From NCBI GenBank assembly GCA_009786675.1, contig WQRP01000054.1:1-10817 (forward strand): DNA of 10,817 nucleotides. Reading direction: 5' to 3'. Origin of the DNA: Treponema sp. (lineage in GTDB: Bacteria; Spirochaetota; Spirochaetia; Treponematales; Breznakiellaceae). Position numbers and translations under genes: made by a program. Positions 1 through 5,786 of the stretch are shown here, one piece after another. Each line of letters starts with the position of its first letter. The stretch's first letter is position 1. The notes beneath the pieces were generated by a model, which searched no databases, had not been told where the DNA came from, and saw only the letters and a list, made by a program, of their open reading frames with translations.

Positions 1-78
1 AAGCGGATGAAGATGGTCGGCGACGTGGAGCTTCCGCAGAACGCGTTCCTGGCGGTGCTGAAGGCCAAGGAGGACTAG
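1..78 (+). CDS. lepA: Elongation factor 4 (LepA), C-terminal end only
   Basis: Only the last 25 codons are present, reading in frame from base 1 to the TAG at 76-78. The peptide starts KRMKMVGDVELPQ and continues with NAFLAVLK. This matches the very conserved C-terminus of LepA, where E. coli and Bacillus have KRMKQ, then G-V-E-PQEAF and a hydrophobic end. LepA is a ribosome-bound GTPase that acts on stalled or mistranslocated ribosomes, in the cytoplasm or at the membrane. The GTPase domain lies outside the window. The gene is convergent with the lipoprotein gene, with a strong hairpin between them. The identification rests on a short peptide, but that peptide is highly diagnostic. Confidence 0.88.
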   Translation, partial: KRMKMVGDVELPQNAFLAVLKAKED

Positions 79-119
79 GGAACCCGGCCGCGCCTTCGGC
101 ACCGCCGGAGCGTGGTCTT

Positions 120-152
120 GGCGCAACAGCCGGATGAATCGGCTGTTGCGCC
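120..152. terminator. Perfect 13-bp hairpin between convergent genes
   Basis: Bases 120-132 are an exact inverted copy of 140-152, with a 7-base loop. The stem sits 41 bases after the lepA stop and 5 bases after the lipoprotein stop on the other strand, so it is placed to end transcription from both sides. Neither strand has a T-run after the stem. It is therefore not a textbook intrinsic terminator, and Rho or a T-independent mechanism may contribute. Confidence 0.7.
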
Positions 153-157
153 GGTCG

Positions 158-1390
158 TCAGTCGCCGATGGAGACCGCTATTCTGCCATTCCATCCTACA
201 GCGACAAACCTGTTGTTGCCCCAGGTTATGTCTATGATGTCATTGGTTCCGAATGTGCTGTCCTCCACGGCTACCCAGCTAATGCCGTCCATGGAATGTG
301 CCATTATGCCATTTTGCCCGACCGCGACAAACCTGCCACCACCCCAGGCTATGGCATAGATGTGACACGTGAGTGGGTGATCCTCAACGGCTGTCCAGTT
401 AACACCGTTCGTGGAATGTGCCATTATGCCATTGTGATTGCCGGCGACAAACCTGTCGTTGCCCCAGGTTATGGTATCGATCCTATAACCCGCGAATGGG
501 TGATCCTCGACGGCTGTCCAATTAATGCCGTCGGTGGAATGCGCCATTATGTCGTTATGATCGCCGGCGACAAATTTGCCGTTGCCCCAGGCTATTGACC
601 ATATATCATTAGTTCCAAACGGGCTGTCTTCCACCGATGTCCAGCTAGCGCCGTCCATCGAATACGCTATTCTGCCGTTGCCCCCCGCCGCGACAAACCT
701 GCCATTGCCCCAGGCTATGGCGTAGATGTCATTGCCTTCAAATGTGTTGTCTACTACGGAGACCCAGTCAATGCCATTCGTTGAATGCGCCATTCTGCCG
801 CGGAACCCTCCCGCAACAAATCTGTCGTTACCCCAGGCTATTGGCCATATCCAATCATGGAATGTACTATCCCCCACGGAAACCCAGCTGCTGCCGTCAA
901 TGGAATGTGCCATTTTGCCATACAAATCGCCGGCGACAAACCTGCCAGCCCCCCAGGCTATGGCGTAGATATCACCATCAAGCTGGCTATCCTCCACCGC
1001 CGTCCAGTTAATGCCGGCGTTGGTAACATTGACAACAAGATTTCCGGCGGACAAATTTGTCGCCGCATACCAGCCCAGTGCCGCCGCCACGTCAAACGTT
1101 ACCGCAAAGGTTCCCTCCGCCTGGGGAACCGCCGTGTTGCCGTTATAGCGAATGTTGACCACCGCGCCCGGCGATACGCCGGCGTTCGGCGTAATGCTAA
1201 CCGCCGTAACGTTCCCAACTGTTTGGGTAAGATTGCCAAAGCTGTAATGCCCGGCAACCGGAGTACGGGGCTGTCCAGGGACTGTTTGGTTTTCGCCGCC
1301 ATTGTCGTTGTTGCCGGCCGGGTTGTCGCACCCGGCCATCAAAACGGCGGTCGCCAATGCCGCCGCCATAATCCAGTTTTTCGCCTTCAC
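158..1390 (-). CDS. Lipoprotein with MBG-like domain and seven-repeat propeller
   Basis: A predicted surface or periplasmic lipoprotein of 410 residues. Residues 1-20 form a lipoprotein signal (basic start, hydrophobic core, lipobox LMAGC) with the lipidated cysteine at 21. A Gly/Asn-rich linker follows. Residues about 44-125 resemble the bacterial Ig/MBG-like module, with a pattern of ITPNAGVSPGAV and later FAVTFDVAAA. Residues 129-410 are seven consecutive repeats of 39-41 residues, each with W-x-x-V, then IAWG-x-x-RFVA-G and AHS-x-D/N-G, the last resembling an Asp-box. Seven such units fit a seven-bladed beta-propeller. The start is GTG at 1390, supported by AAGGAG six bases upstream and by the good signal peptide after it. 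No catalytic residues are recognisable. Binding of a glycan or protein is a guess from the fold. It appears to be a single-gene unit with a structured leader. Confidence 0.85.
   Translation of the reverse strand: MKAKNWIMAAALATAVLMAGCDNPAGNNDNGGENQTVPGQPRTPVAGHYSFGNLTQTVGNVTAVSITPNAGVSPGAVVNIRYNGNTAVPQAEGTFAVTFDVAAALGWYAATNLSAGNLVVNVTNAGINWTAVEDSQLDGDIYAIAWGAGRFVAGDLYGKMAHSIDGSSWVSVGDSTFHDWIWPIAWGNDRFVAGGFRGRMAHSTNGIDWVSVVDNTFEGNDIYAIAWGNGRFVAAGGNGRIAYSMDGASWTSVEDSPFGTNDIWSIAWGNGKFVAGDHNDIMAHSTDGINWTAVEDHPFAGYRIDTITWGNDRFVAGNHNGIMAHSTNGVNWTAVEDHPLTCHIYAIAWGGGRFVAVGQNGIMAHSMDGISWVAVEDSTFGTNDIIDITWGNNRFVAVGWNGRIAVSIGD
161..1006 (-). repeat. Seven tandem ~120-bp coding repeats (propeller blades)
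   Basis: Seven in-frame units encode residues 129-168, 169-208, 209-249, 250-290, 291-331, 332-371 and 372-410 of the lipoprotein. At DNA level they share recurrent stretches such as the codons for AHSTDG and AIAWG, but they have diverged enough to be clearly distinct. Units 5 and 6 are the closest pair I could see by eye. Recombination among units could change blade number. Confidence 0.85.
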
Positions 1391-1412
1391 TATAAACTCC
1401 TTCTTTTCGGCT

Positions 1413-1484
1413 CCCGCGTCCTTGCGGGCGCGTACTTTAGTCCTGGTTTACCCGTTCTTTTACGGGCGTTTCCCCCAACGGGGG
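1413..1484 (-). promoter_or_regulatory. Three consecutive GC hairpins in the lipoprotein leader
   Basis: Three short stem-loops with 5-bp stems lie between the candidate promoter and the start of the lipoprotein gene. They are 1472-1476 with 1480-1484 (3-base loop), 1451-1455 with 1462-1466 (6-base loop) and 1413-1417 with 1424-1428 (6-base loop). All pair C-rich with G-rich arms. They could shape the mRNA leader or be remnants of a dispersed palindromic repeat. The stems are seen directly; any function is inferred. Confidence 0.4.
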
Positions 1485-1487
1485 CTC

Positions 1488-1516
1488 TATATACAAGCCG
1501 AAAGCCGGCTTTGCAC
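1488..1516 (-). promoter_or_regulatory. Candidate promoter for the lipoprotein gene
   Basis: On the minus strand a TATATA box (1488-1493) has a weak GTGCAA at 17 bases spacing (1511-1516). The spacer contains the perfect 12-bp palindrome AAAGCCGGCTTT (1501-1512), which could be an operator. The -35 match is poor and the assignment is tentative. Confidence 0.28.
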
Positions 1517-1602
1517 CGGGGAACACACCGCCGGGTAGACGTACCACCAGAGACATCGAGGGTAAAACCGGGGCAAATTTTTTTCGTGAGGTAAAGATGC
1601 GA

Positions 1603-1667
<65 letters not shown>

Positions 1668-1729
1668 CAGAAACGGCGGAATTTGTCAAGGGGGTAGATT
1701 GGGGAATTTCCTGCCGTATTTTGGGTGCC

Positions 1730-1760
1730 GTCAACATGTTTCAATCGTATCGTAAACGCC
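1730..1760 (+). repeat. Upstream copy of a diverged repeat flanking the TA pair
   Basis: These 31 bases match 2484-2514 at 22 positions without gaps, starting with the shared GTCAAC. Translated in one frame the two copies give similar peptides (VNMFQSYRK and VNVFQAYRK). The copies bracket the toxin-antitoxin pair. The similarity is modest and could be partly chance. Confidence 0.35.
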
Positions 1761-1867
1761 GGGAAAGCGTCAAGATGCCGTCGCAAGTTTCGCGCGGTTA
1801 TTTTCCCGAGAGGGGCTTACTTCAACGCTGCCGAAAATTACCGTCCTGTTCATGCACCCCCTTGGCC

Positions 1868-1896
1868 TTGCAATCAATCCGGCTTTTCGTTATCTT
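1868..1896 (+). promoter_or_regulatory. Candidate sigma-70 promoter of the toxin-antitoxin operon
   Basis: TTGCAA (1868-1873) and TATCTT (1891-1896) are separated by exactly 17 bases. The predicted start of transcription, near 1902-1904, would leave a short leader containing AGGA (1905-1908) nine bases before the toxin GTG. Each box matches the consensus at four of six positions. Confidence 0.45.
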
Positions 1897-1917
1897 TCAT
1901 AGTCAGGATGAGCATCA

Positions 1918-2319
1918 GTGAGAATCTTCAAAAATACGTGGTTTGACAGATTTGCCGACAAGGAAGGCATTACGGACGAAGATTTGCGAAACATGGTGGA
2001 TCTGCTTGAGGCTGACCAGGCTGATGCCAACTTAGGTGGCGGGGTCTATAAGCTAAGGGCCGCCCGCCCCGGCGAGGGGAAATCGGGCGGTTACCGCGCG
2101 ATCGTGTTTTTCAGGAGCGGGGAAAGAGCGTTCTTCACGTATGGGTTTGCAAAGGCCGATAGGTCTAACATAAACGCTGGGGAGCTGCGGGCATTCAAGG
2201 CCGATGCAAAGGTAAGTTTTTCATTAACCGATGAGCAGATTAGGGGCCGATTGGGAAAACGAACTTTGATCGAGGTTTTTTTGGAGGGCGGGCATGAGAT
2301 ACAAAAGCGAGATTTATGA
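1918..2319 (+). CDS. RelE/HigB-like toxin of a type II toxin-antitoxin system
   Basis: A 133-residue protein matching the RelE-like toxin family PF06296. Family hallmarks run in order: an N-terminal K-x-x-WFDRFA segment (about 5-12), ITDEDL (18-23), the DANLGGGVYKLR strand (about 36-47), ARPGEGKSGGYRAIVFFR (about 49-66) and RAFFTYGFAKADRSNI (about 69-84). Members of this superfamily are mostly ribosome-dependent mRNA endonucleases; basic and aromatic residues in the GGYR and YGFAK segments are the likely working surface. The start is GTG at 1918, chosen because the N-terminal family motif begins right after it and AGGA lies nine bases upstream. The C-terminal tail (about 95-133) is longer than the core and runs into the antitoxin gene, overlapping it by 26 bases. 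The gene order toxin first, antitoxin second is usual for HigBA-like pairs. Confidence 0.85.
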   Translation: MRIFKNTWFDRFADKEGITDEDLRNMVDLLEADQADANLGGGVYKLRAARPGEGKSGGYRAIVFFRSGERAFFTYGFAKADRSNINAGELRAFKADAKVSFSLTDEQIRGRLGKRTLIEVFLEGGHEIQKRDL

Positions 2320-2461
2320 AGTGGTACACCAGGACGCGATGGCAAATTTCGAGGTGGGGGCAATTTCGGAAGCCGAGATGAGGGAGTTTGACGAGATGTG
2401 TCTTGCCACGGAATCCAAAGCAGATGAGGAAACCGTGGCGATGGAGCGTATTACCGCATAA
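2294..2461 (+). CDS. Short antitoxin partner of the RelE-like toxin
   Basis: A 55-residue acidic protein starting MRYKSEIYEVVHQDA and containing EVGAISEAEMREFDEMCL (about 21-38). This resembles the N-terminal portion of HigA/XRE-like antitoxins found with PF06296 toxins, which usually continue into a helix-turn-helix of about 50 residues. Here the frame stops after MERITA with no visible HTH, so the protein may be truncated or a short variant that neutralises the toxin but does not bind DNA. The start is ATG at 2294 with GGAGGG five bases upstream, inside the toxin gene; the 26-base overlap implies translational coupling. The recognition relies on family memory of the N-terminal motif plus position, not on a search. 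Confidence 0.75.
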   Translation: MRYKSEIYEVVHQDAMANFEVGAISEAEMREFDEMCLATESKADEETVAMERITA

Positions 2462-2483
2462 CTTAACAATAACCCACTCAGGG

Positions 2484-2514
2484 GTCAACGTATTTCAGGC
2501 GTACAGGAAACCAC
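2484..2514 (+). repeat. Downstream copy of the repeat flanking the TA pair
   Basis: Partner of 1730-1760 (22 of 31 positions identical). It lies in the 81-base gap between the antitoxin stop and the convergent kduD stop. The same gap also holds a weak 6-bp stem (2521-2526 with 2537-2542), too poor to call a terminator. Confidence 0.35.
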
Positions 2515-2542
2515 ATACGGCGATACAAGACAGCACGTATCG

Positions 2543-3349
2543 TCAAGAAGACGGCTGCTTTCCAATATAAGCCAAAATCCCGCCGTCCACGTACAGGATA
2601 TGCCCGTTCACAAAGTCCGACGCGCTTGACGCAAGAAAGACCGCAGGCCCCTCAAGATCCTCGGTTCTGCCCCAACGGGCGGCCGGGGTCTTGGCTATGA
2701 TGAACTGGTCGAAGGGATGGCGGCTGCCGTCGGCCCGCCTTTCGCGCAGGGGGGCGGTCTGGGGCGTCTCGACGTACCCGGGGCCTATGCCGTTGCACTG
2801 GATGTTAAGGTGCCCGAACTCGCTGGCGATATTTTTCGTCAGCATCTTAAGCCCGCCCTTGGCCGCGGCGTAGGCGCAGACCGTCTCGCGGCCAAGCTCG
2901 CTCATCATGCTGCATATGTTGATAATCTTGCCGCCGCCCTTTTTTATCATCGAGGGGATTACCGCCTTCGCCACGATGAAGGGCGCGTTCAGGTCCACGT
3001 CCACCACAAGGCGGAAGTCGGCCGCGCTCATCTCGGTCATCGGCATCCGCTTGATGATCCCGGCGTTGTTCACAAGGATGTCCACCACGCCGACCTCTTT
3101 TTCGATCCTCGCCGCGGTCTCGTTTACCGCGGCCTCGTCGGTAACGTCGCAGACGTAGCCGGCGGCGGGAATACCCTCGGCCCCGTAGGCCTCCAGCCCC
3201 TTGTCAACCTGCTCCCGCCCCCTGTCGTTAAAGACCACGGTGGCCCCGGCCCTGTGGAAGGCTCCGGCAAGCGCAAAACCAATTCCGTAGGAAGCGCCGG
3301 TAACCCAGGCGACCTTCCCCTTCAGCGAAAACGTGTCAAGAACGCCCAT
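2543..3349 (-). CDS. kduD: KduD-like SDR dehydrogenase (gluconate 5-dehydrogenase type)
   Basis: A 268-residue cytoplasmic short-chain dehydrogenase/reductase. The Rossmann nucleotide motif TGASYGIG is at 17-24, NNAG at 94-97, and the catalytic Ser147, Tyr160 and Lys164 have the usual spacing. The C-terminal part has ARWG and FLASSASDFVNG, followed by YVDGG, as in KduD and gluconate 5-dehydrogenases. With KduI upstream, the likely reaction is reduction of 3-deoxy-2,5-diketohexonate to 2-keto-3-deoxygluconate. The sequence itself most resembles proteins often annotated as gluconate 5-dehydrogenase in Bacteroides and Treponema, so substrate preference is not certain. The start is ATG at 3349 with AGGAGA six bases upstream. 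It lies 22 bases after kduI and is probably co-transcribed with it. An insert around 201-212 (RERRADGSRHPF) distinguishes it from the shorter E. coli KduD. Confidence 0.88.
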   Translation of the reverse strand: MGVLDTFSLKGKVAWVTGASYGIGFALAGAFHRAGATVVFNDRGREQVDKGLEAYGAEGIPAAGYVCDVTDEAAVNETAARIEKEVGVVDILVNNAGIIKRMPMTEMSAADFRLVVDVDLNAPFIVAKAVIPSMIKKGGGKIINICSMMSELGRETVCAYAAAKGGLKMLTKNIASEFGHLNIQCNGIGPGYVETPQTAPLRERRADGSRHPFDQFIIAKTPAARWGRTEDLEGPAVFLASSASDFVNGHILYVDGGILAYIGKQPSS

Positions 3350-3371
3350 TTGTCTCTCCTTAAACCTCGGG

Positions 3372-4208
3372 TTATCGCAGATCCTCCGTCCGGATCGCGT
3401 CCATGTCGTCGAATGCCTGGTTCTCGCCGGCCATCGCCCAGACGAAACTGTAGGAGGCGGTGCCGACCCCGGAATGTATCGACCAGGAGGGCGAGATTAC
3501 CGCCTGCTCGTTGTCCGCCACTATGTGCCGGGTTTGGTCGGGCCGGCCGTGCATGTGGAAGACCACCGCGCCCGGCGCCACGTCGAAATACAGGTACACC
3601 TCCATGCGCCGCTCGTGGGTGTGGCAGGGCATGGTGTTCCAGACCGAGCCTTCCTCCAGCACGGTCATGCCCATTACCAGTTGGCAGCTTTGGCAGACGG
3701 CCGGGTGCACGTACTGGTAAATCGTCCGCTCGTTTACGGTGGCGGCCTCGCCCAGCCTGCGGGGGTTGGCCTTTTCGATTGGGATGAAAACCGTGGGGTA
3801 CGGGGCGTGGGCCGGGGCGCTGGCCAGGTAGAACTTGGGCGGGTTGGTTTTGTCCGCGGACGAAAACAGCACCTCCCCGGCACCCTTGCCCACGTACAGG
3901 CCGTCGCCCTTTTTCATGGCGTACTCGGTCCCTCCGGCGGAAACCACTCCCCAGCCAGCGACGCAGATGATCCCCAGCTCCCTGCGGTCCAGGAAAACGT
4001 CGCCGCCGAAGTCCCTGCCGCCCTCCAGACAAAGCGTCTGGCCAACGGGGAACGCCCCGCCGAACACGACCCTATCGGCGTGGGTGTAGCACAGGTTTAT
4101 CTCGTCCGCGACGAAAACGTCCTCGAAAAGGAAATGCCCGCGCATGGCGTCGGTGTCGTAGCGGGCGGCGTCGTCCGGGTGCGCGGCGTGGCGGATTTCC
4201 AGGTTCAT
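3372..4208 (-). CDS. kduI: 5-keto-4-deoxyuronate isomerase (KduI)
   Basis: A 278-residue cytoplasmic cupin-fold enzyme, the same length as E. coli KduI. It isomerises 5-keto-4-deoxyuronate (4-deoxy-L-threo-5-hexosulose uronate, from unsaturated galacturonate or glucuronate) to 3-deoxy-D-glycero-2,5-hexodiulosonate, the substrate of KduD. The zinc ligands known in E. coli KduI are present at the same numbers: His196 and His198 in PCHTHERRMEVY, Glu203 and His245 in SIHSGVG. The start is ATG at 4208, with AAGGAGAG just upstream and a length that fits; an in-frame extension back to 4376 runs across the promoter region and is not credible. It is the first gene of a kduI-kduD operon and is divergent from the TPR gene. 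No uronate lyase or transporter is in view, so the substrate source is unknown. Confidence 0.97.
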   Translation of the reverse strand: MNLEIRHAAHPDDAARYDTDAMRGHFLFEDVFVADEINLCYTHADRVVFGGAFPVGQTLCLEGGRDFGGDVFLDRRELGIICVAGWGVVSAGGTEYAMKKGDGLYVGKGAGEVLFSSADKTNPPKFYLASAPAHAPYPTVFIPIEKANPRRLGEAATVNERTIYQYVHPAVCQSCQLVMGMTVLEEGSVWNTMPCHTHERRMEVYLYFDVAPGAVVFHMHGRPDQTRHIVADNEQAVISPSWSIHSGVGTASYSFVWAMAGENQAFDDMDAIRTEDLR

Positions 4209-4237
4209 GGTTGCTCTCCTTGCCCTTGGGCCCGTGC

Positions 4238-4243
4238 AGTATA
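4238..4243 (-). promoter_or_regulatory. Candidate -10 box of the kduI-kduD operon
   Basis: The minus strand reads TATACT here, 29 bases before the kduI ATG, which leaves a short leader with the AAGGAGAG ribosome site. No good -35 box is at the normal spacing, so an activator may be needed. The 149-base gap is shared with the divergent TPR gene. Confidence 0.4.
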
Positions 4244-4336
4244 CCACGGCGGAAACAACCCCGGATGGGACAAAAACGCGGAGAATGATCACTTTTCCGG
4301 TCACGCGCGCCGATAGTATTTCCCCGGAAGATCGGG

Positions 4337-4342
4337 TATAGT
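4337..4342 (+). promoter_or_regulatory. Candidate -10 box of the TPR-to-kinase operon
   Basis: TATAGT lies 15 bases before the ATG at 4358, in the divergent intergenic region. No convincing -35 is visible at 16-18 bases. Transcription starting near 4349 would give a very short leader carrying only the GGGGGGAAG purine run. Confidence 0.3.
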
Positions 4343-4357
4343 GTAGCCGGGGGGAAG

Positions 4358-4909
4358 ATGGAAACGGCGACAGCACTAAACGACTCCGGCATAGCGCTTA
4401 CCGAGGCGAACCGGCCAAACGACGCAATCCCTCTCTTTCGAAAGGCGCTGGTAATGGAACCAGACAACCCCCTTCTGTGGCTGAACCTTGGCATAGCCCA
4501 GCAGCGCACCGGGAACTACGAAGAGGCGATCGACAGCTTCCACCGGGCGCTTAGGATAGACGAGAGCCTTACCGAGGCGTGGCTTTCCATGGGTCTTATC
4601 TACTACGAGACCGAGGAATTCGACATGAGCGAGAACTGCTACCACTCGGCGCTGGCGCACGACGACGCCAACCCGAAGGTCTGGAACAACCTGGGGGTCC
4701 TGTCCTTTTCCAAGGGGGACTTCGACGACGCCAGAGCCTGCTTCGAGGAGGCGGTAAGCCTGGTTCCCCATTACTACGACGCCCTGTTCAACCTTAGGGA
4801 CACGTGCAGGAGGCTGGGCGACCACCGCGCCGCCGGGGAATTCGATCGGGCCCTTTCGGGGCTGCCCAACAGGAACGGGCCGGTCGCCCACCCCGGAGCC
4901 GGCGGATGA
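4358..4909 (+). CDS. TPR-repeat protein, cytoplasmic
   Basis: A 183-residue protein built almost entirely of tetratricopeptide repeats at 4-37, 38-71, 72-105 and 106-139, each exactly 34 residues, plus a fifth, weaker unit at about 140-171. Consensus positions are clear: WLNLG with GNYEEAIDSFHRAL, then VWNNLGVL with GDFDDARACFEEAV. There is no signal peptide or membrane segment, so it should be a cytoplasmic protein-protein scaffold; the partner is unknown. The start is ATG at 4358, preceded by a G-rich purine run (GGGGGGAAG). Its TGA overlaps the ATG of the next gene as ATGA, so translation of the YmdB-like protein is probably coupled to it and the two may act together. The last 12 residues are a Gly/Pro-rich tail. 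Confidence 0.88.
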   Translation: METATALNDSGIALTEANRPNDAIPLFRKALVMEPDNPLLWLNLGIAQQRTGNYEEAIDSFHRALRIDESLTEAWLSMGLIYYETEEFDMSENCYHSALAHDDANPKVWNNLGVLSFSKGDFDDARACFEEAVSLVPHYYDALFNLRDTCRRLGDHRAAGEFDRALSGLPNRNGPVAHPGAGG

Positions 4910-5739
4910 GGGTTCTGTACGTCGCCGAGATAGTGGGAAAGGCCGGGGTTTACGCCTTCAAGAAGTCCCTTCCGGAGCTTAGGCGCCGGTATCCCTGGGA
5001 TTTCCTGGTCGCCTGCGCGGACGGCACCACCGGGGGCAACGGCCTGGGCAGGAACCACGCCGCGTACCTGCACAAGCTTGGGGCGAACGTCCTGACCACC
5101 GGGGAATGCTGTTTCTACAAAAAGGACCTGACCGAGAACATGGAAAAGCTTCCCTACGTGCTGCGGCCGGACAACCTTAACCCGGAGGCCCCGGGCTTCG
5201 GATCGCGGATATACAAGGCGGCCGGGGGGAAAATAGCCGTGGCGGTGCTTCTGGGGCAGAACGGGTTCGCCAGGCTCCACGGCAACAGCCCCTTCGCCCA
5301 CATGCCGGCGCTGCTGGAACGCCTGCGCCGGGAAACGCCTTACGTGGTCGTCGATTTCCACGCCCAGGCAAGCGCCGAGAAAAAGGCCATGTTCTTCGCG
5401 GCGGACGGGCTCTGCTCCGCCGTAATCGGCTCCCACACGAGGGTTCAGACGTCCGACGAGCGCGTGTTCCCCGGCGGAACCGCCGCGATAGGCGACGCCG
5501 GCCGCACGGGATCGTCGGAATCCGTTGGCGGCTGCGAGACCTCCTCCCGCATAGGGGAATACCTTTCCGGCATTCCGGACTGGACCAAGGAAGCCTGGGA
5601 CAAACCCGCCCTGCAGGGCGTGTACCTGGACATAGGGGCGGACGGCAGGGCCCGTTCCATAGAGCGCGTCCGGATCGACGTGGAGGCGCCGGACCGCGCC
5701 GAAAAGGACGGGAAGGACGGCGGGACGGAAACCGAATAA
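4906..5739 (+). CDS. YmdB-family (TIGR00282) metallophosphoesterase-like protein, ligands degenerate
   Basis: A 277-residue protein aligning over its whole length with YmdB/TIGR00282, a family that includes 2',3'-cyclic nucleotide phosphodiesterases. Shared landmarks are MRVLYVAEIVGKAG (1-14), GGNGLG (43-48), LRPDNLNPE (86-94), VDFHAQASAEK (149-159) and GSHTRVQTSDERVFPGGTA (175-193). Against Bacillus YmdB as I recall it, the metal ligands are mostly changed: Asp8 is Glu8, Glu39-Asn40 are Asp39-Gly40, Asn67-His68 are Glu67-Cys68, and the second His of HTH is Arg179. His152 and His177 remain. It may be inactive, bind different metals or act as a nucleotide sensor. The start is ATG at 4906 (ATGA overlap with the TPR gene); an earlier in-frame start at 4804 lies inside the TPR gene and precedes the family N-terminus. 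Residues 260-277 are a charged tail. It has no signal peptide. Confidence 0.88.
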   Translation: MRVLYVAEIVGKAGVYAFKKSLPELRRRYPWDFLVACADGTTGGNGLGRNHAAYLHKLGANVLTTGECCFYKKDLTENMEKLPYVLRPDNLNPEAPGFGSRIYKAAGGKIAVAVLLGQNGFARLHGNSPFAHMPALLERLRRETPYVVVDFHAQASAEKKAMFFAADGLCSAVIGSHTRVQTSDERVFPGGTAAIGDAGRTGSSESVGGCETSSRIGEYLSGIPDWTKEAWDKPALQGVYLDIGADGRARSIERVRIDVEAPDRAEKDGKDGGTETE

Positions 5740-5780
5740 AACCCCACGGCGTTACACTGTACCTTTTCCCCGTTATCACA

Positions 5781-5786
5781 TATAAT
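5781..5786 (+). promoter_or_regulatory. TATAAT box overlapping the first ATG of the next gene
   Basis: A perfect -10 hexamer whose last two bases are the A and T of the ATG at 5785. If used, transcription would start near 5792-5794, at the second in-frame ATG (5794), giving a leaderless mRNA. The -35 at 17 bases (TGTACC, 5758-5763) is poor. The preceding 45-base gap has no Shine-Dalgarno sequence. Confidence 0.4.

Noticed and set aside
134..598. Plus-strand open frame of 154 codons with internal repeats
   Set aside because: It lies antisense to the lipoprotein propeller repeats; its repeated peptides simply mirror the coding repeats on the other strand, and it starts inside the hairpin without a ribosome site.
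785..1594. Plus-strand open frame of 269 codons across the lipoprotein start
   Set aside because: Antisense to a gene with a clear signal peptide and ribosome site; the translation is Arg/His/Pro-rich with no domain.
2521..2542. Inverted repeat (6-bp stem, 10-base loop) after the kduD stop as a terminator
   Set aside because: The stem is short and AT-mixed and no T-run follows on either strand.
2717..3787. Plus-strand open frame of 356 codons opposite kduD and kduI
   Set aside because: A shadow of GC-rich codon bias; both genes on the other strand have intact catalytic residues.
4209..4376. N-terminal extension of kduI back to 4376
   Set aside because: The extension crosses the divergent promoter region and the start of the TPR gene; the ATG at 4208 gives exactly the family length and has a good ribosome site.
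4804..4905. Earlier in-frame start for the YmdB-like protein
   Set aside because: The added residues lie within the TPR gene and precede the family N-terminus; the ATGA overlap at 4906 is the natural start.
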